A DNA stretch of 64,000 bases from Viridibacillus sp050279675 (GCF_050279675.1 NZ_JBNNUK010000002.1:186001-250000); one strand, 5' to 3'. Counted from the stretch's first letter, positions 1 through 9,063 are shown. Notes: a model not told the origin generated them from the sequence alone. Translations and numbers: made by a program.

Positions 1-1445
1 AAAAGCGTATGTGGGTTTCTAGAGTTGGCAAACAGCTCAGAAACCAAATGGACACATTGAAATTCACCAGTAGATAAGGACTGAGTTTTTCTTTCCAACG
101 TCAAATAACCTAGACCAAGTTTGATCAATAAACTCAATCGTTTATGAGCAATGTCTCCTTCTGGGAGTTCATCAATAATATCTTCAATCGAGCGTTGAAA
201 AATAGCATCAATATCTTCACTATATTTGGTGAGTTTCCTTTTAATATCTAGAAACGTCGCAACTGTTGACCGACTCGTAATCGATTGGTTTCGTTCCTGC
301 CCAACCATGACAATTTTATCTTTTGGATATCGCTTCAGAAAGTCTTTGGCTATACACTCATTTACAAGTGTCGATTTTCCACATCCTGATTCACCCGTAA
401 ACGTTACAAGTCTGTTTTGGGGAATTTGAATTTCTACCATTTGAATATTACGACAGTAAAGCTCTTTGAATTGATAGTAACCTGTTGGCAATGCTTCATT
501 TCGTTCCCAAATGATTGGTTTTGGTCGTGGAGATTCTTCAACAATTTTCCCGCCATATTTCCCACTACCTGGACCAAAGAACAATTGCTCATCCGTTGTG
601 TCGAGCACTGTGTCAGAATGATCAATGAGCCAAATTTGATTCTTAAAGCCCAGTTTTTTAATCTGTTCTAAAATTTTCAATAATGTTTGATGATCAAGGC
701 CCACAGAGATTTCATCAATAATTATTACGGTATTTTCACTGGATGCCATGAATTCTGCTAAGTATAGTCGGGTTAATTCTCCACCTGACAATGTGCCCAT
801 AATACGATTTAATGTTAAGTAACCAATATTCATATTGATCATATTTTTGAGGATATGTTGTTTACCTTCACTAATATTTAAAACTTCTGCAAGAGATAAA
901 ATAGATTCAATGCTTAAGTCGTTTATATTAGAAATAGTATGTGGTTTATCAAATAAATCAATCATATATTGTTCAACTTCTTGATTAAAGCGCTTCCCCT
1001 TACACTTAGGACATTCGACATTTTTAGTAGTTCCGCGACCTTTACAACTTGGACACCAACCTAACTCATTATTAAATGAAAAAACTTCTGGAGACAAATT
1101 GAATTTTTCAGCAAGAGTAACACGAATGTCTTTGAATACGCCTGTATGTGTGCCAATTGTAGAACGTGGATTAGAAGAGATTGATGATTTTCCAAGGAAA
1201 AGGACTAATGGCATTTCTTCCATCTTGATGGCACTGAAATTTGTATCCATAATTGTAGGAAATAAATACTGATATTCAGCTTTTGGCAATAAAGAAACGA
1301 GACGCTTCTTGGATTCTTCGCCAATTGTTTGACAAAATGTCGTTTTACCAGATCCAGACAAACCAGCGATTCCTAACGACTTATCTACTGGTAGTACGGC
1401 ATCTAATTTGTTAATATTATTCGCAATTAATTGATTGATTTTCAT
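1..1445 (-). CDS. UvrA-like ABC ATPase, 3' end cut by window edge
   Basis: An open frame runs from ATG at 1445 to the window edge (481 codons) without a stop. It has two ABC cassettes: Walker A GLSGSGKT (residues 28-35), a zinc module CPSC (131-134) and CPKC (145-148), signature LSGGE (219-223), Walker B ending IIIDE (about 245), a second Walker A GESGCGKST (about 350-359) and a second signature LSTGE (457-461). This is UvrA architecture. Only about 95 residues separate the first Walker A from the zinc module, too few for the UvrB-binding domain of true UvrA, so it resembles the short UvrA paralogues linked to drug tolerance or DNA protection rather than the excision-repair subunit. The role is inferred; the class call is firm. 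Confidence 0.88.
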   Translation of the reverse strand, partial: MKINQLIANNINKLDAVLPVDKSLGIAGLSGSGKTTFCQTIGEESKKRLVSLLPKAEYQYLFPTIMDTNFSAIKMEEMPLVLFLGKSSISSNPRSTIGTHTGVFKDIRVTLAEKFNLSPEVFSFNNELGWCPSCKGRGTTKNVECPKCKGKRFNQEVEQYMIDLFDKPHTISNINDLSIESILSLAEVLNISEGKQHILKNMINMNIGYLTLNRIMGTLSGGELTRLYLAEFMASSENTVIIIDEISVGLDHQTLLKILEQIKKLGFKNQIWLIDHSDTVLDTTDEQLFFGPGSGKYGGKIVEESPRPKPIIWERNEALPTGYYQFKELYCRNIQMVEIQIPQNRLVTFTGESGCGKSTLVNECIAKDFLKRYPKDKIVMVGQERNQSITSRSTVATFLDIKRKLTKYSEDIDAIFQRSIEDIIDELPEGDIAHKRLSLLIKLGLGYLTLERKTQSLSTGEFQCVHLVSELFANSRNPHTL

Positions 1446-1930
1446 AGTGATGCCCTCGCGATTCTATAAATTTAATATTGCCATAATGATAAAAATTCAA
1501 TTGAGTTTGTTGTGTTTTTTCGAATCGACAATTTCATACTAATTGTATAGGGATATTTCTATTTTGATCAATTCCACCATTTAGTGGTCTTTTTTACCCC
1601 AACTCCACAAAGTATATACTTAATGCTTAGTTATATTATAAAAACTTCTACAACCATCCTGCCCCGTTTGATAAATTATTATTAATACAAAATAGGTTAT
1701 CTAATCAATCCCTTATTCCATTAAAAATGACGCTTTCCGTGTTCTGGAAGAGCGCCATTCTCATAAAGAAAGAGCGCCATTCTTGTTACGGAAATGCGCC
1801 CGATTGTTGAAGAATGGTTTATTAGTATAAACGATTAATAATTATCATTTCTTTTTGTTTGAAATATTCAAGTACACATTCACAAGGTTGTTTCTGAAAA
1901 TCAGGCATGCTAGAGAATGAAGAAATCTTT
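1446..1930. other. Intergenic region with short GC-richer repeats
   Basis: No gene is seen. Within it, 1736-1815 carries two direct copies of AAGAGCGCCATTCT (1748-1761 and 1769-1783) followed by GGAAATGCGCCCGATTG. Related GCGCCC/GGAATAA strings occur at 20262-20290 and 21118-21175. It looks like a degenerate interspersed repeat family rather than a regulatory site. Confidence 0.5.
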
Positions 1931-2683
1931 TTACAGTTCTGCTAAAACTTTTCCGAGCTGATCACCCATATTTGTCCAAGCATATTTAGCTCCCTCGATA
2001 GCTCCTTGGCGTGCTTTTGTTTCTTCACTAAATCCAGTTTGATCTAGATGTAGATGGATAGTTCCATCTGAACCTTTTTTCAAAGTCCATGTAATAGTAG
2101 TGCTTTCCCCGGCACTTAACCAAGTGTAAGATAATGTATGAGGCTCGTCCACTTTGAGCACCTCGCAATCTACAATTCCATCCCACCACTCATTTGGCTC
2201 AGCTCGGAATTGAAATTTATGTCCTACGACTGGTTTAAAGTCATTTTTCCATATCCATTTCGCTAGTGTATCCGAATCTGTTAAAGCGTTCCACACCTGC
2301 TCGATTGAATTTGTAAATTGAAAATCTAATGATACATCTGGTTTCATTTTTTGTTCCTCCAATAAAAGATTTAATTTGATAATTTTTTCTTTCCAGAATC
2401 CTTCATAAAAAGATGCCCAATCATGTATTTCTTTCAACGGAGTGGCATTCAAACGATACCTCGTTTCTCTACCAACCCTTCGAGCAATTACAAGATCAGC
2501 ACCTTTAAGGATAGCCAAATGCTTAGAAACTGCAGTACGGCCCATTTTAAAATGAACCGTAATCTCATGTAGGGGTAATTCTTCAACATCTGATAACATT
2601 CTAAGTAATTTTCGCCTTGTTGGATCGGCAACAGCGTCATAAACATCCCTAACTTGGCTTTTCTCGTTCAAAATCACCCCCAC
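1931..2683 (-). CDS. ArsR-type HTH regulator fused to SRPBCC (AHSA1) domain
   Basis: A 250-residue fusion. Residues 10-95 form an ArsR winged helix (VADPTRRKLLRML, then recognition helix GRTAVSKHLAILK). Residues 112-250 are an SRPBCC/AHSA1 ligand-binding fold (SIEQVWNALTDSDTLAKW, later TWTLKK). Such fusions are known in bacilli; the ligand is not predictable. The frame opens with GTG at 2681-2683, but a TTG at 2669-2671 lies at better spacing from AAAGGTGG, so the true start may be four codons later. A consensus promoter with two palindromes lies directly upstream, suggesting autorepression. It appears monocistronic. Family call firm, target genes unknown. Confidence 0.88.
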   Translation of the reverse strand: MGVILNEKSQVRDVYDAVADPTRRKLLRMLSDVEELPLHEITVHFKMGRTAVSKHLAILKGADLVIARRVGRETRYRLNATPLKEIHDWASFYEGFWKEKIIKLNLLLEEQKMKPDVSLDFQFTNSIEQVWNALTDSDTLAKWIWKNDFKPVVGHKFQFRAEPNEWWDGIVDCEVLKVDEPHTLSYTWLSAGESTTITWTLKKGSDGTIHLHLDQTGFSEETKARQGAIEGAKYAWTNMGDQLGKVLAEL

Positions 2684-2739
2684 CTTTTCATTATTATTTC
2701 CTGTAAATTTATCGATTAAACTTCATATTAACCTAATGG

Positions 2740-2755
2740 GACACCTTTTAGTGTC
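2740..2755. promoter_or_regulatory. Second putative operator of the ArsR-SRPBCC gene
   Basis: Inverted repeat GACACCTTTTAGTGTC, related to the copy inside the promoter at 2770-2785. It falls in the initial transcribed region of the gene at 2683. Confidence 0.65.
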
Positions 2756-2761
2756 ACATTA

Positions 2762-2791
2762 ATTATAGGACACCAAAAGGTGACATGTCAA
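2762..2791 (-). promoter_or_regulatory. Sigma-A promoter of the ArsR-SRPBCC gene with overlapping operator
   Basis: On the minus strand TTGACA (2786-2791), an 18-base spacer and TATAAT (2762-2767) form a near-perfect sigma-A promoter. The spacer contains most of the near-palindrome GACACCAAAAGGTGAC (2770-2785). A second copy, GACACCTTTTAGTGTC (2740-2755), lies just downstream of the -10 element. Their centres are 30 bp apart, about three helical turns, as expected for two cooperating repressor dimers. Confidence 0.8.
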
Positions 2792-3063
2792 GTTCCCCTG
2801 TTATTCCATTATCTAGGACTTTAATAAAGTAAGGGATGATTATCATGAAGACTTATTGCACCATATGTCGCCATAAATTTACTAGGTGAATACAATTTTA
2901 ACTCTCAGTAAGTGGTCTATTTAGATTCTTTAAGACCACAAACCTTTTTAACGATGTTATATCTTGTGAATCGTCAGGGAAATAGTCTAAGCATTGTAAT
3001 TCCGAATTTTCCTGACAGTACTGGGAATAATAAAATCTTATAGAAAATACGAGGTGGTGAAAT

Positions 3064-3606
3064 ATGAAAAAGATTATGCTTCTGTTTTTATTTTCATCTT
3101 GTTCCCTGTTCTTTTTTATGGCACTTGCAATAGCAAATGATAAACCTAGTCCATATGAAAAAATATATCCTGAGATGGGATACAAAACCGTAATAGCAGC
3201 TTCTAACGAATTCGAACAACATTATAATGAAAAACTGGAGTTACCACTTAGAGTGCCACCAATAAGTTTTACTCATTATTTTGGACGCTTTAGTGAGTAT
3301 AATCACTCATTTGAAGTGGTTTTTATAAATGATCAGGCTTCTGAAAATCATTATAAAGTCGATATTCGACCTATCCAAGAGAGAATTCCTAATAGAAAGA
3401 GATATGTATTGAATACTTTTGAGCTTAAAAATGGAAATGAAGCAACGTTGATGAGAATTTCCGATTTTAATGTACTTGTTTTCGAAAGAGGTAAGTGGCA
3501 GTATATGCTAAGCATAGATAAAAGGGTTTCAGCTAAGGTGACAGCTGAAATTTTAGTGGAAATAGCTAATTCTATTGACTATCCAAGTGCAAAAGAAGGA
3601 TCGTAA
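3064..3606 (+). CDS. Secreted protein of unknown function
   Basis: A 180-residue protein with an N-terminal signal peptide (lysine pair, hydrophobic stretch to about residue 22, likely cleavage after ALAIA). The mature part ends with alternating strands and the pattern ERGKWQYMLSIDKRVS followed by a helix (EILVEIANSID), which recalls DUF4367-type extracellular domains; this resemblance is from memory and tentative. GGTGGTG lies 5 bases before the ATG. A terminator follows 24 bases after the stop, so it is a single-gene unit. Confidence 0.72.
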   Translation: MKKIMLLFLFSSCSLFFFMALAIANDKPSPYEKIYPEMGYKTVIAASNEFEQHYNEKLELPLRVPPISFTHYFGRFSEYNHSFEVVFINDQASENHYKVDIRPIQERIPNRKRYVLNTFELKNGNEATLMRISDFNVLVFERGKWQYMLSIDKRVSAKVTAEILVEIANSIDYPSAKEGS

Positions 3607-3629
3607 TTCATGCAACTATAGTCTGAATA

Positions 3630-3677
3630 AAAACTAAGTTAGATTTAGTCAACAAGTCTAACTTAGTTTTATGTTTT
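3630..3677 (+). terminator. Rho-independent terminator
   Basis: A 14-bp stem AAAACTAAGTTAGA (3630-3643) pairs with 3657-3670 and is followed by ATGTTTTTAT. It ends the secreted-protein gene at 3606. Confidence 0.8.
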
Positions 3678-3705
3678 TATGACTTGTTGGCATTCAATAC
3701 TGCCT

Positions 3706-4041
3706 TCAATGGTAACAATTATAGTAGTCTCTATTTTGACTTATGAAATAACTAATAACATTTATAAAACTAAAGCAAACATTCGCTATAAATACATAGA
3801 GAGTCATTGCATCTCCACCTAAATTGAGTTCGTCTACAATGATTCCATCCATAAATAAAAATTGAGTGGACAATAAAACGTTGACGATAGATAAACTTAC
3901 AACAGTAAACGCATTAATAAAGCGTTTCCGAACTTTTGGTAAGATGATTGCTATAAAAAGAAGAATTGAGATCAAAAGAATCGTTATAAAAAGTGGCCTA
4001 AATAGGGTAAAAACCCCTTCAAACAATTCATATGTATACAT
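3706..4041 (-). CDS. Small hypothetical membrane protein
   Basis: 111 residues with three predicted membrane helices (about 16-35, 43-63 and 80-100) separated by a basic loop PKVRKRF. A ribosome site GGAGAG lies 8 bases before the ATG. No family is recognised. It is transcribed away from its upstream neighbour, signal peptidase I, on the same strand after an 87-base gap, so co-transcription is possible but not shown. Confidence 0.62.
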   Translation of the reverse strand: MYTYELFEGVFTLFRPLFITILLISILLFIAIILPKVRKRFINAFTVVSLSIVNVLLSTQFLFMDGIIVDELNLGGDAMTLYVFIANVCFSFINVISYFISQNRDYYNCYH

Positions 4042-4128
4042 TTTGTAACTCTCCTTTTATTTCTCTCTGGTAGTACTTAGATAAAATGATGACGTATCCT
4101 GTATTATTCCTACAGAATACGCCAATCT

Positions 4129-4689
4129 TTATTTGTATTTTTCAATAAATCCTATGTCGTCAATTGGCCATATTGTTATATCAGCGTTTCCTACAATTTT
4201 ATTCATTGGAACTAAACCAATGATTCGGCTATCAGTACTATTTCTACGGTTATCCCCCATTACAAAGACATAACCTTCAGGGATAACAGACATTTGCGTA
4301 TATTCTTCTAGTGTAAAGTCTTCAGTTAATGTACCTCCATCCAATAGACTGCTTTTATATTTATTTAAATAAGGCTCATCATGGGGTTGTCCATTAATAT
4401 ATAATTGGTCGCTCTTATACTCGATATGATCTCCTGGTATGCCTATTACTCGCTTTATATAGTCCTTGTCCTCAGTTGCATGAAACACAATAATATCAAA
4501 ACGATCAGGTTGACCAATTTTACTAACTATCATTCGTTCCCCACTTTCTAGAGTAGGCATCATTGATTCGCCTTCTACAATAATAGGAGTGAATAGAAAG
4601 AAGCGAAATATAAACGCAAGTCCAACTGCAATGAATAAGGCTTTTGTCCATTCCCAAAGAGAATTCTTTTCTGCTTTCACATTTGTCAT
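4129..4689 (-). CDS. sipS: Type I signal peptidase
   Basis: 186 residues, the normal length for a Gram-positive type I signal peptidase. One N-terminal membrane anchor (about 17-37) is followed by box B with the catalytic serine (GESMMPTL, Ser42), the box D lysine (YIKRVIGIPGD, Lys79) and box E (FVMGDNRRNSTDSR). The Ser-Lys dyad cleaves Sec and Tat signal peptides outside the membrane. GGAGATAAAT precedes the ATG. Bacilli usually have several sip paralogues, so the exact symbol is uncertain; the enzyme class is certain. It could process the secreted proteins encoded on both sides. Confidence 0.95.
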   Translation of the reverse strand: MTNVKAEKNSLWEWTKALFIAVGLAFIFRFFLFTPIIVEGESMMPTLESGERMIVSKIGQPDRFDIIVFHATEDKDYIKRVIGIPGDHIEYKSDQLYINGQPHDEPYLNKYKSSLLDGGTLTEDFTLEEYTQMSVIPEGYVFVMGDNRRNSTDSRIIGLVPMNKIVGNADITIWPIDDIGFIEKYK

Positions 4690-5073
4690 TTATTTATCTC
4701 CTTTTAGTATCCCATTTAAGTATGTTTATTATGGAGGATTTCATTAGTTTCACTCTTTGCCATTTGTTTAATATATGAATACAAAAATACTTCATTCAAT
4801 GAAAAGGCTATTTATTATTGATCTTCTCTACTTTTTATATGACCCAAATCATTCAATCTTTAAATACAACGAGTCTATTTAGTAAAATGTTCCAAAAGTT
4901 AATTGGTGTATTATTTCATTCCATGATTACTTCCTTTTACAAAACAAGTAATATACATGATAAGATATTAATGTAATTTTTCCGTTTTAGATAAGATTAG
5001 TTACTTTTTAAAAGGTAGAACAGATTTTTTGGAGAGTTACCATAACAAATAACAACTTAGAGAGGTTTTTAAT
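4690..5073. other. Divergent intergenic region
   Basis: 384 bases separate the divergently transcribed signal peptidase and C39 peptidase genes. It is very AT-rich and must hold both promoters, but I cannot single out one convincing -35/-10 pair. No repeat or RNA structure stands out. Confidence 0.4.
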
Positions 5074-6000
5074 ATGAAAAAAACGAACATTCTAATAACT
5101 ACTACGATGAGTTTTTCATTATTATTAAGTGGCTTATCGGCAACTAGCTCAACATCAACAACACCAACAGAAGCAACATCTATTACGGATGGTACTGAAA
5201 TACATAGAGATATTACCAAGGTTAGCGCACCCGTAAAGAAGATTCAAACTTTGTACATATCAAACGTTCGTGCGAATGCAGGGAGTAAATATAAAGTGAT
5301 TGCTTCAGTGGAAAAAGGTAAAGTTCTCACTTCATATGCTACAAAAAAAGTAGGTTCTACAACTTGGCATAAGGTAAAGGTAAATAACAAAACAGGTTGG
5401 ATTTCAAGTACAGTAGTCAAAAGTTATTCGAGTAAAACATTGAATGTACCTTTTGTAAGTCAATTATCACCTGTGAATGCTCCATTTGGCTGTGAGGGAG
5501 CCAGTTTATTGATGGCTTTACAATACAAAGGCTATTCAAAAGTTGGCTTACGTACATTTTTAGATGATATGCCAAAAGATAAAGGTGGCAATCCATATAA
5601 AGGTTTTGCTGGTGGCAATCCTTATGCTAACCAAAATGGTGTATTCCAATCCATCTTCCCGAAACCATTAACGACTTATGGTAAAGAATATAGCAGTAAA
5701 GTAGCAAATGTATCTGGCTACTCTACTACTCAAATCAAAAAAGAATTAGATAAAGGAAATCCAGTCGCAGTCTACGTAACATTAGATTTTAAAAAGCCAG
5801 TTTGGGCCAAGTGGAAAATGGGCAGTGCAGGTACAAAGAGAATCGTTGATAATATGCATGTTGTCACAGTTATCGGATACAACAGCAACGGCTCATACTA
5901 TGTAGCAGATCCAAACAGTAAGAAAGAAAAATATTGGGTCAGCAAGACGAACTTCGAACGCGCATACAATGCTCTTCAATGGGGCGTTGTAGTACGATAA
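5074..6000 (+). CDS. Secreted SH3b-C39 cysteine peptidase-like protein
   Basis: 308 residues. A signal peptide (1-23) and a Thr/Ser-rich linker lead to a bacterial SH3 domain (about 58-118, ending GWISSTVVKSY), then a Peptidase_C39_2 domain from 122. The papain-like triad is visible: Cys140 in PFGCEGASL, His262 in DNMHVVTVIGYN and Asp279 in YVADPN. It probably acts on or at the cell wall; SH3b domains commonly bind peptidoglycan. No bacteriocin or ABC transporter gene is nearby, so it is not a bacteriocin-processing exporter domain. AGAGAGG precedes the ATG and a strong terminator follows, so it is a single-gene unit. Confidence 0.88.
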   Translation: MKKTNILITTTMSFSLLLSGLSATSSTSTTPTEATSITDGTEIHRDITKVSAPVKKIQTLYISNVRANAGSKYKVIASVEKGKVLTSYATKKVGSTTWHKVKVNNKTGWISSTVVKSYSSKTLNVPFVSQLSPVNAPFGCEGASLLMALQYKGYSKVGLRTFLDDMPKDKGGNPYKGFAGGNPYANQNGVFQSIFPKPLTTYGKEYSSKVANVSGYSTTQIKKELDKGNPVAVYVTLDFKKPVWAKWKMGSAGTKRIVDNMHVVTVIGYNSNGSYYVADPNSKKEKYWVSKTNFERAYNALQWGVVVR

Positions 6001-6012
6001 AATGTATCCATC

Positions 6013-6049
6013 AAGTACATTACTAAATTTTTAGTAGTGTACTTTTTTA
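6013..6049 (+). terminator. Terminator of the C39 peptidase gene
   Basis: AAGTACATTACTAAA (6013-6027) pairs with TTTAGTAGTGTACTT, followed by a T run to 6048. Confidence 0.85.
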
Positions 6050-6144
6050 TTGGAGATAATAACTTTTAATATTTTTACAGTTATTTAGCAGGTTTAAAAA
6101 TAAAAAGCCGCGAATATTAATATAAACAAGAAAGGGGGTTTAAA

Positions 6145-6468
6145 ATGAATTATATAGAAGAGTTAAACACTATTTTGAATATCAATAACATTTGGACTAT
6201 CATTGAGCTTCTACTTGTTACTTCATGTATTTCTACAATACTTTTTATTTTATCCAAAAATCAAAATATATCTATTCTATCTTCCGTACCAGTCTTATTT
6301 GTCGTTTCGTTATTACACTACGGAATGTATCATTTTGTGCTTTACTTAATTGCATTATTATTACAAGCAGCAATCGTTTATAGTATGCAACATCAAAGTG
6401 AGTCAAAACAAATTCAAAAAGATAAAACAACTAGCAACATGGGTCTCGTTTCTAGTAATGATCAGTAA
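6145..6468 (+). CDS. Small hypothetical membrane protein
   Basis: 107 residues with three hydrophobic segments (about 16-38, 44-60, 62-83) and a polar, lysine-rich C-terminal tail. AAAGGGGG lies 6 bases before the ATG, a strong ribosome site that supports it as a real gene. No family is recognised. A hairpin terminator follows 26 bases after the stop. Confidence 0.62.
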   Translation: MNYIEELNTILNINNIWTIIELLLVTSCISTILFILSKNQNISILSSVPVLFVVSLLHYGMYHFVLYLIALLLQAAIVYSMQHQSESKQIQKDKTTSNMGLVSSNDQ

Positions 6469-6493
6469 AATTCATTTGTGTATACAAAATTTC

Positions 6494-6540
6494 AAAAGGA
6501 TAGAAAAAGCGATTAAAAAATGCATTATCTATCCTTTTAC
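6494..6540 (+). terminator. Hairpin terminator
   Basis: AAAAGGATAGA (6494-6504) pairs with TCTATCCTTTT (6528-6538) around a 23-base loop, downstream of the small membrane protein gene. Confidence 0.6.
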
Positions 6541-6750
6541 ATTGCTAATCGATTTTCTACATATTTCACTAGATCCCCTATTCTCTCATCTTCTAAGGGT
6601 TTCTTCAAAGCTCAGACGCTCCATAGTAGAACCTAAATTATTTGTATAAGTTCAAAATCTAGTCATTATTATCTTCCCTTCATAAATATAAGACTGAATT
6701 CATATTAACTTATAGGCAAACAATCAGTTAGGCTTAGTGAGGATGATATA

Positions 6751-7467
6751 GTGACTTTAATTTATGTTATTGGGTATGTGTACACTGTAGGTGGCTTTAG
6801 CGTTGGTGGCATAATTGCGTGGATTTTAAGAGGTGTTCAAAAGAAAATTGATATCATTTACGGTATATGCGCAGGTTTAACTCTCGGTTTGTTAAGCTTT
6901 GAGATTGCTCCTGAGGCAATCATTCTCGGTAGTTTGATCACGTTTATCCTAGGTTTCTTTGCAGGTGTGATATTGTTTCAAATTGCTCATAAACTTTTAC
7001 ATGTTCTATTTGGCGCCACTAAAAATCATGTAAAAAATGGTGCGTTACAGACTGGGGTTTTGTTAATGCTTAGTATTACTTTCCATAATTTACCTATAGG
7101 AATTGTGCTAGGAGCAAACCAAAACTCAACAGTCAAGGAATCGCTGTTACACACTATCCTACTTCATAATATACCTGAGGGCATTATTGTATTTACCCCT
7201 TTATTTATAGCTGGTCTTGGAGTATGGACCTTGTTCTTTTTAACTTTGCTTATTTCTCTCCCAGTTGGCATTGGTGCTTACATAGGTAATTCAATTGGTA
7301 TTGGCAATCCAATGATTTGGTCGTTTGCTATTAGTTTAGCCGCGGGCACAATATATATGGTCACTATCAAAGAAGTATTACTTGAATCTATTAAAGATTC
7401 ATCTGGAGTGTTGATAATAGCAGTCATTAGTTTTTTTGCAATTGGTGGATTTCTTTTTCTTATTTAG
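6751..7467 (+). CDS. ZIP-family metal transporter
   Basis: 238 residues with about eight predicted membrane helices. The ZIP signature is present in both metal-binding helices: HNLPIGIVLG (about 113-122) and HNIPEGI (about 137-143); these His, Asn and Glu side chains bind the transported divalent ion. It would import zinc or a similar metal. The start is GTG at 6751 after GTGAGGATG. No metal-responsive operator was identified. It stands alone and converges on the ECF operon. Family is secure; the ion is inferred. Confidence 0.9.
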   Translation: MTLIYVIGYVYTVGGFSVGGIIAWILRGVQKKIDIIYGICAGLTLGLLSFEIAPEAIILGSLITFILGFFAGVILFQIAHKLLHVLFGATKNHVKNGALQTGVLLMLSITFHNLPIGIVLGANQNSTVKESLLHTILLHNIPEGIIVFTPLFIAGLGVWTLFFLTLLISLPVGIGAYIGNSIGIGNPMIWSFAISLAAGTIYMVTIKEVLLESIKDSSGVLIIAVISFFAIGGFLFLI

Positions 7468-7524
7468 TTTTAAACGAATAAAATGCTATTTGAGTTGAAG
7501 TGATATCACAAAGTTAATAAATCT

Positions 7525-7560
7525 TAGAAAAAAAGCTGGTCAATCCACCTGACCAGCTTG
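7525..7560 (-). terminator. Terminator of the first ECF operon
   Basis: AAGCTGGTCA (7533-7542) pairs with TGACCAGCTT (7550-7559). Read on the minus strand it is followed by a run of seven T, so it ends the sigma/anti-sigma transcript. Confidence 0.88.
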
Positions 7561-7566
7561 CTGAAA

Positions 7567-8538
7567 TTATTTAACGATAATCATAATAATTAAAAATACA
7601 GGAATAAGAAGTAGCTGTAAAATATTTCTTAACAACACTCCATTTTCTTTATATAAACGCCATCCAAATAATAAATCCATACTAGAAAATAATGCCATGA
7701 AAGCACCAAAATAAAAATAGCTGATTGCTACCATATTTGATCCATAGATATTTATTAAACTTAGAGCAACTACAGATATCACTATTGAAACAATTATTCT
7801 AAAAGGAGTCTGTTTCACTCGTACTTTAGGAAAGGTAATATTAAAAACTCGATTTAAAAGCATTTTGATTAAATATTGAAAAACAAAAACTATGCCTAAA
7901 ATTAGAAAAATATTTCGCCATTCATGGTTTTGCTCTTCAATTTCCACTAAATCTTCAAGAATGAAACGGTATTTTAGATGAAACATTTCACGTGTTTCCC
8001 AATTTTGCATAAATAACTCTTGAGATGTATTCTCAAATATTTTTAATTTTATTTCTTGACCTTTAACAACTATTATTAAATCTGCAATAGCCGATAATTG
8101 TTCATTGTTTATTTGTGCTATTTCATTTTTTTGTATATGAGTGATAATCGAATCTATATATGCGGGATCGGTTACTTTTTGTACATTAATATAAGCTTTT
8201 GATCTTTTGCCATAAAACTTTTCATTTTTTGTTTGGCTATTTTCAAGACCCAGAGTATAAATTGCTTCAACCTGTTGACTCGATACACCTTGTAACGCCA
8301 TTGATGCATTCTGATATGGATTTTCACTATTATTTGGACTTAATGTAAGTACTGTGATTAAGAGCACAAAACAAGTCGCAATGAGGATAAAAGGATATTG
8401 GAGTCGTGGCCAAAAATTCGTCTTTGTATCCACCTCTTCAATTTTTTGTAGTAATTCATCATAAGTTTCTTGCTGTTTACGTAAATTACGAGAAGGATTC
8501 TTTAACTTATCGAATTCTGAATCAAAGTTCTGTGACAT
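7567..8538 (-). CDS. Membrane anti-sigma factor partner of ECF sigma (pair 1)
   Basis: 323 residues from ATG at 8538, chosen because AAAGGGG sits just before it; the frame stays open to 8559 inside the sigma gene. A cytoplasmic N-terminus of about 45 residues precedes one membrane helix (about 50-68), an extracellular domain of about 145 residues, then several helices (from about 208). The position directly after an ECF sigma gene and this topology make it the likely anti-sigma factor. The zinc-finger (HxxxCxxC) motif of ZAS anti-sigma factors is absent. It is paralogous in plan to the protein at 11626-12630. Confidence 0.75.
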   Translation of the reverse strand: MSQNFDSEFDKLKNPSRNLRKQQETYDELLQKIEEVDTKTNFWPRLQYPFILIATCFVLLITVLTLSPNNSENPYQNASMALQGVSSQQVEAIYTLGLENSQTKNEKFYGKRSKAYINVQKVTDPAYIDSIITHIQKNEIAQINNEQLSAIADLIIVVKGQEIKLKIFENTSQELFMQNWETREMFHLKYRFILEDLVEIEEQNHEWRNIFLILGIVFVFQYLIKMLLNRVFNITFPKVRVKQTPFRIIVSIVISVVALSLINIYGSNMVAISYFYFGAFMALFSSMDLLFGWRLYKENGVLLRNILQLLLIPVFLIIMIIVK

Positions 8539-8542
8539 ATGT

Positions 8543-9040
8543 CTATCCCCTTTCCTCATATATCTTCTGCAATGCCTTTAAAGCTCTAGCAGTATTGTTT
8601 GTTACTTGCTTTTCAGAGCATCCAAGAAAATCAGCCGCTTCTTTGACACTCAGCCCATCAATCTTTCGTAAAACAAGAGCTTCTCTATATGGCAGTTTTA
8701 ATTCTTTAAGTGCCTCATATAAAGTAGCAACTGCTTCTCCCCGTTCTAAAATATCGCTGGGTGTCTCTTTTTCAACCCGATCATCCGTATGTACAAATGG
8801 TATAAACTTTACAATTTGCTTGCGTCGAAAATGATCATAGACAAGATTCCTTGCAATACGTTTTATCCAAATTTTCACAACGGCTTCTTCACGAAATGTA
8901 GCAAACTGCTTATACGCCCTATAAAATGTTTCTTGTGTCAAATCTTCTGCCAATTCTTTGTGCTGAACCAGATAAAATATGTATTGATAAATCGCATTAT
9001 TAAGTGTTTGATATAATTGTTGAAATGACATTTTATCCAT
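8543..9040 (-). CDS. ECF-family RNA polymerase sigma factor (pair 1)
   Basis: 165 residues. Region 2 (about 10-75) contains AEDLTQETFYRAYKQ and WIKRIARNLVYDHFRRK; region 4 (about 105-160) contains LPYREALVLRKIDGLSVKEA and a recognition helix SEKQVTNNTARALK. This is a standard two-domain extracytoplasmic-function sigma factor. GAAGGAGGG lies 6 bases before the ATG. A TGAGTA-N16-CGTC element just upstream matches ECF promoter layout and suggests positive autoregulation. The anti-sigma gene starts 4 bases after its stop. Confidence 0.93.
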   Translation of the reverse strand: MDKMSFQQLYQTLNNAIYQYIFYLVQHKELAEDLTQETFYRAYKQFATFREEAVVKIWIKRIARNLVYDHFRRKQIVKFIPFVHTDDRVEKETPSDILERGEAVATLYEALKELKLPYREALVLRKIDGLSVKEAADFLGCSEKQVTNNTARALKALQKIYEERG

Positions 9041-9063
9041 TTAATCCCTCCTTCTTAACTATA

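Noticed and set aside
2845..2889. 14-codon frame with a CTIC motif
   Set aside because: Too short, weak ribosome site and nothing to show it is translated; possibly a random frame or relic.
5074..6000. Bacteriocin-processing C39 transporter
   Set aside because: No membrane or ABC domain is fused and no bacteriocin precursor is nearby; the SH3b domain and signal peptide indicate a secreted enzyme.
8406..8834. 142-codon plus-strand open frame
   Set aside because: It runs antisense across the overlap of the sigma and anti-sigma genes; no domain seen.
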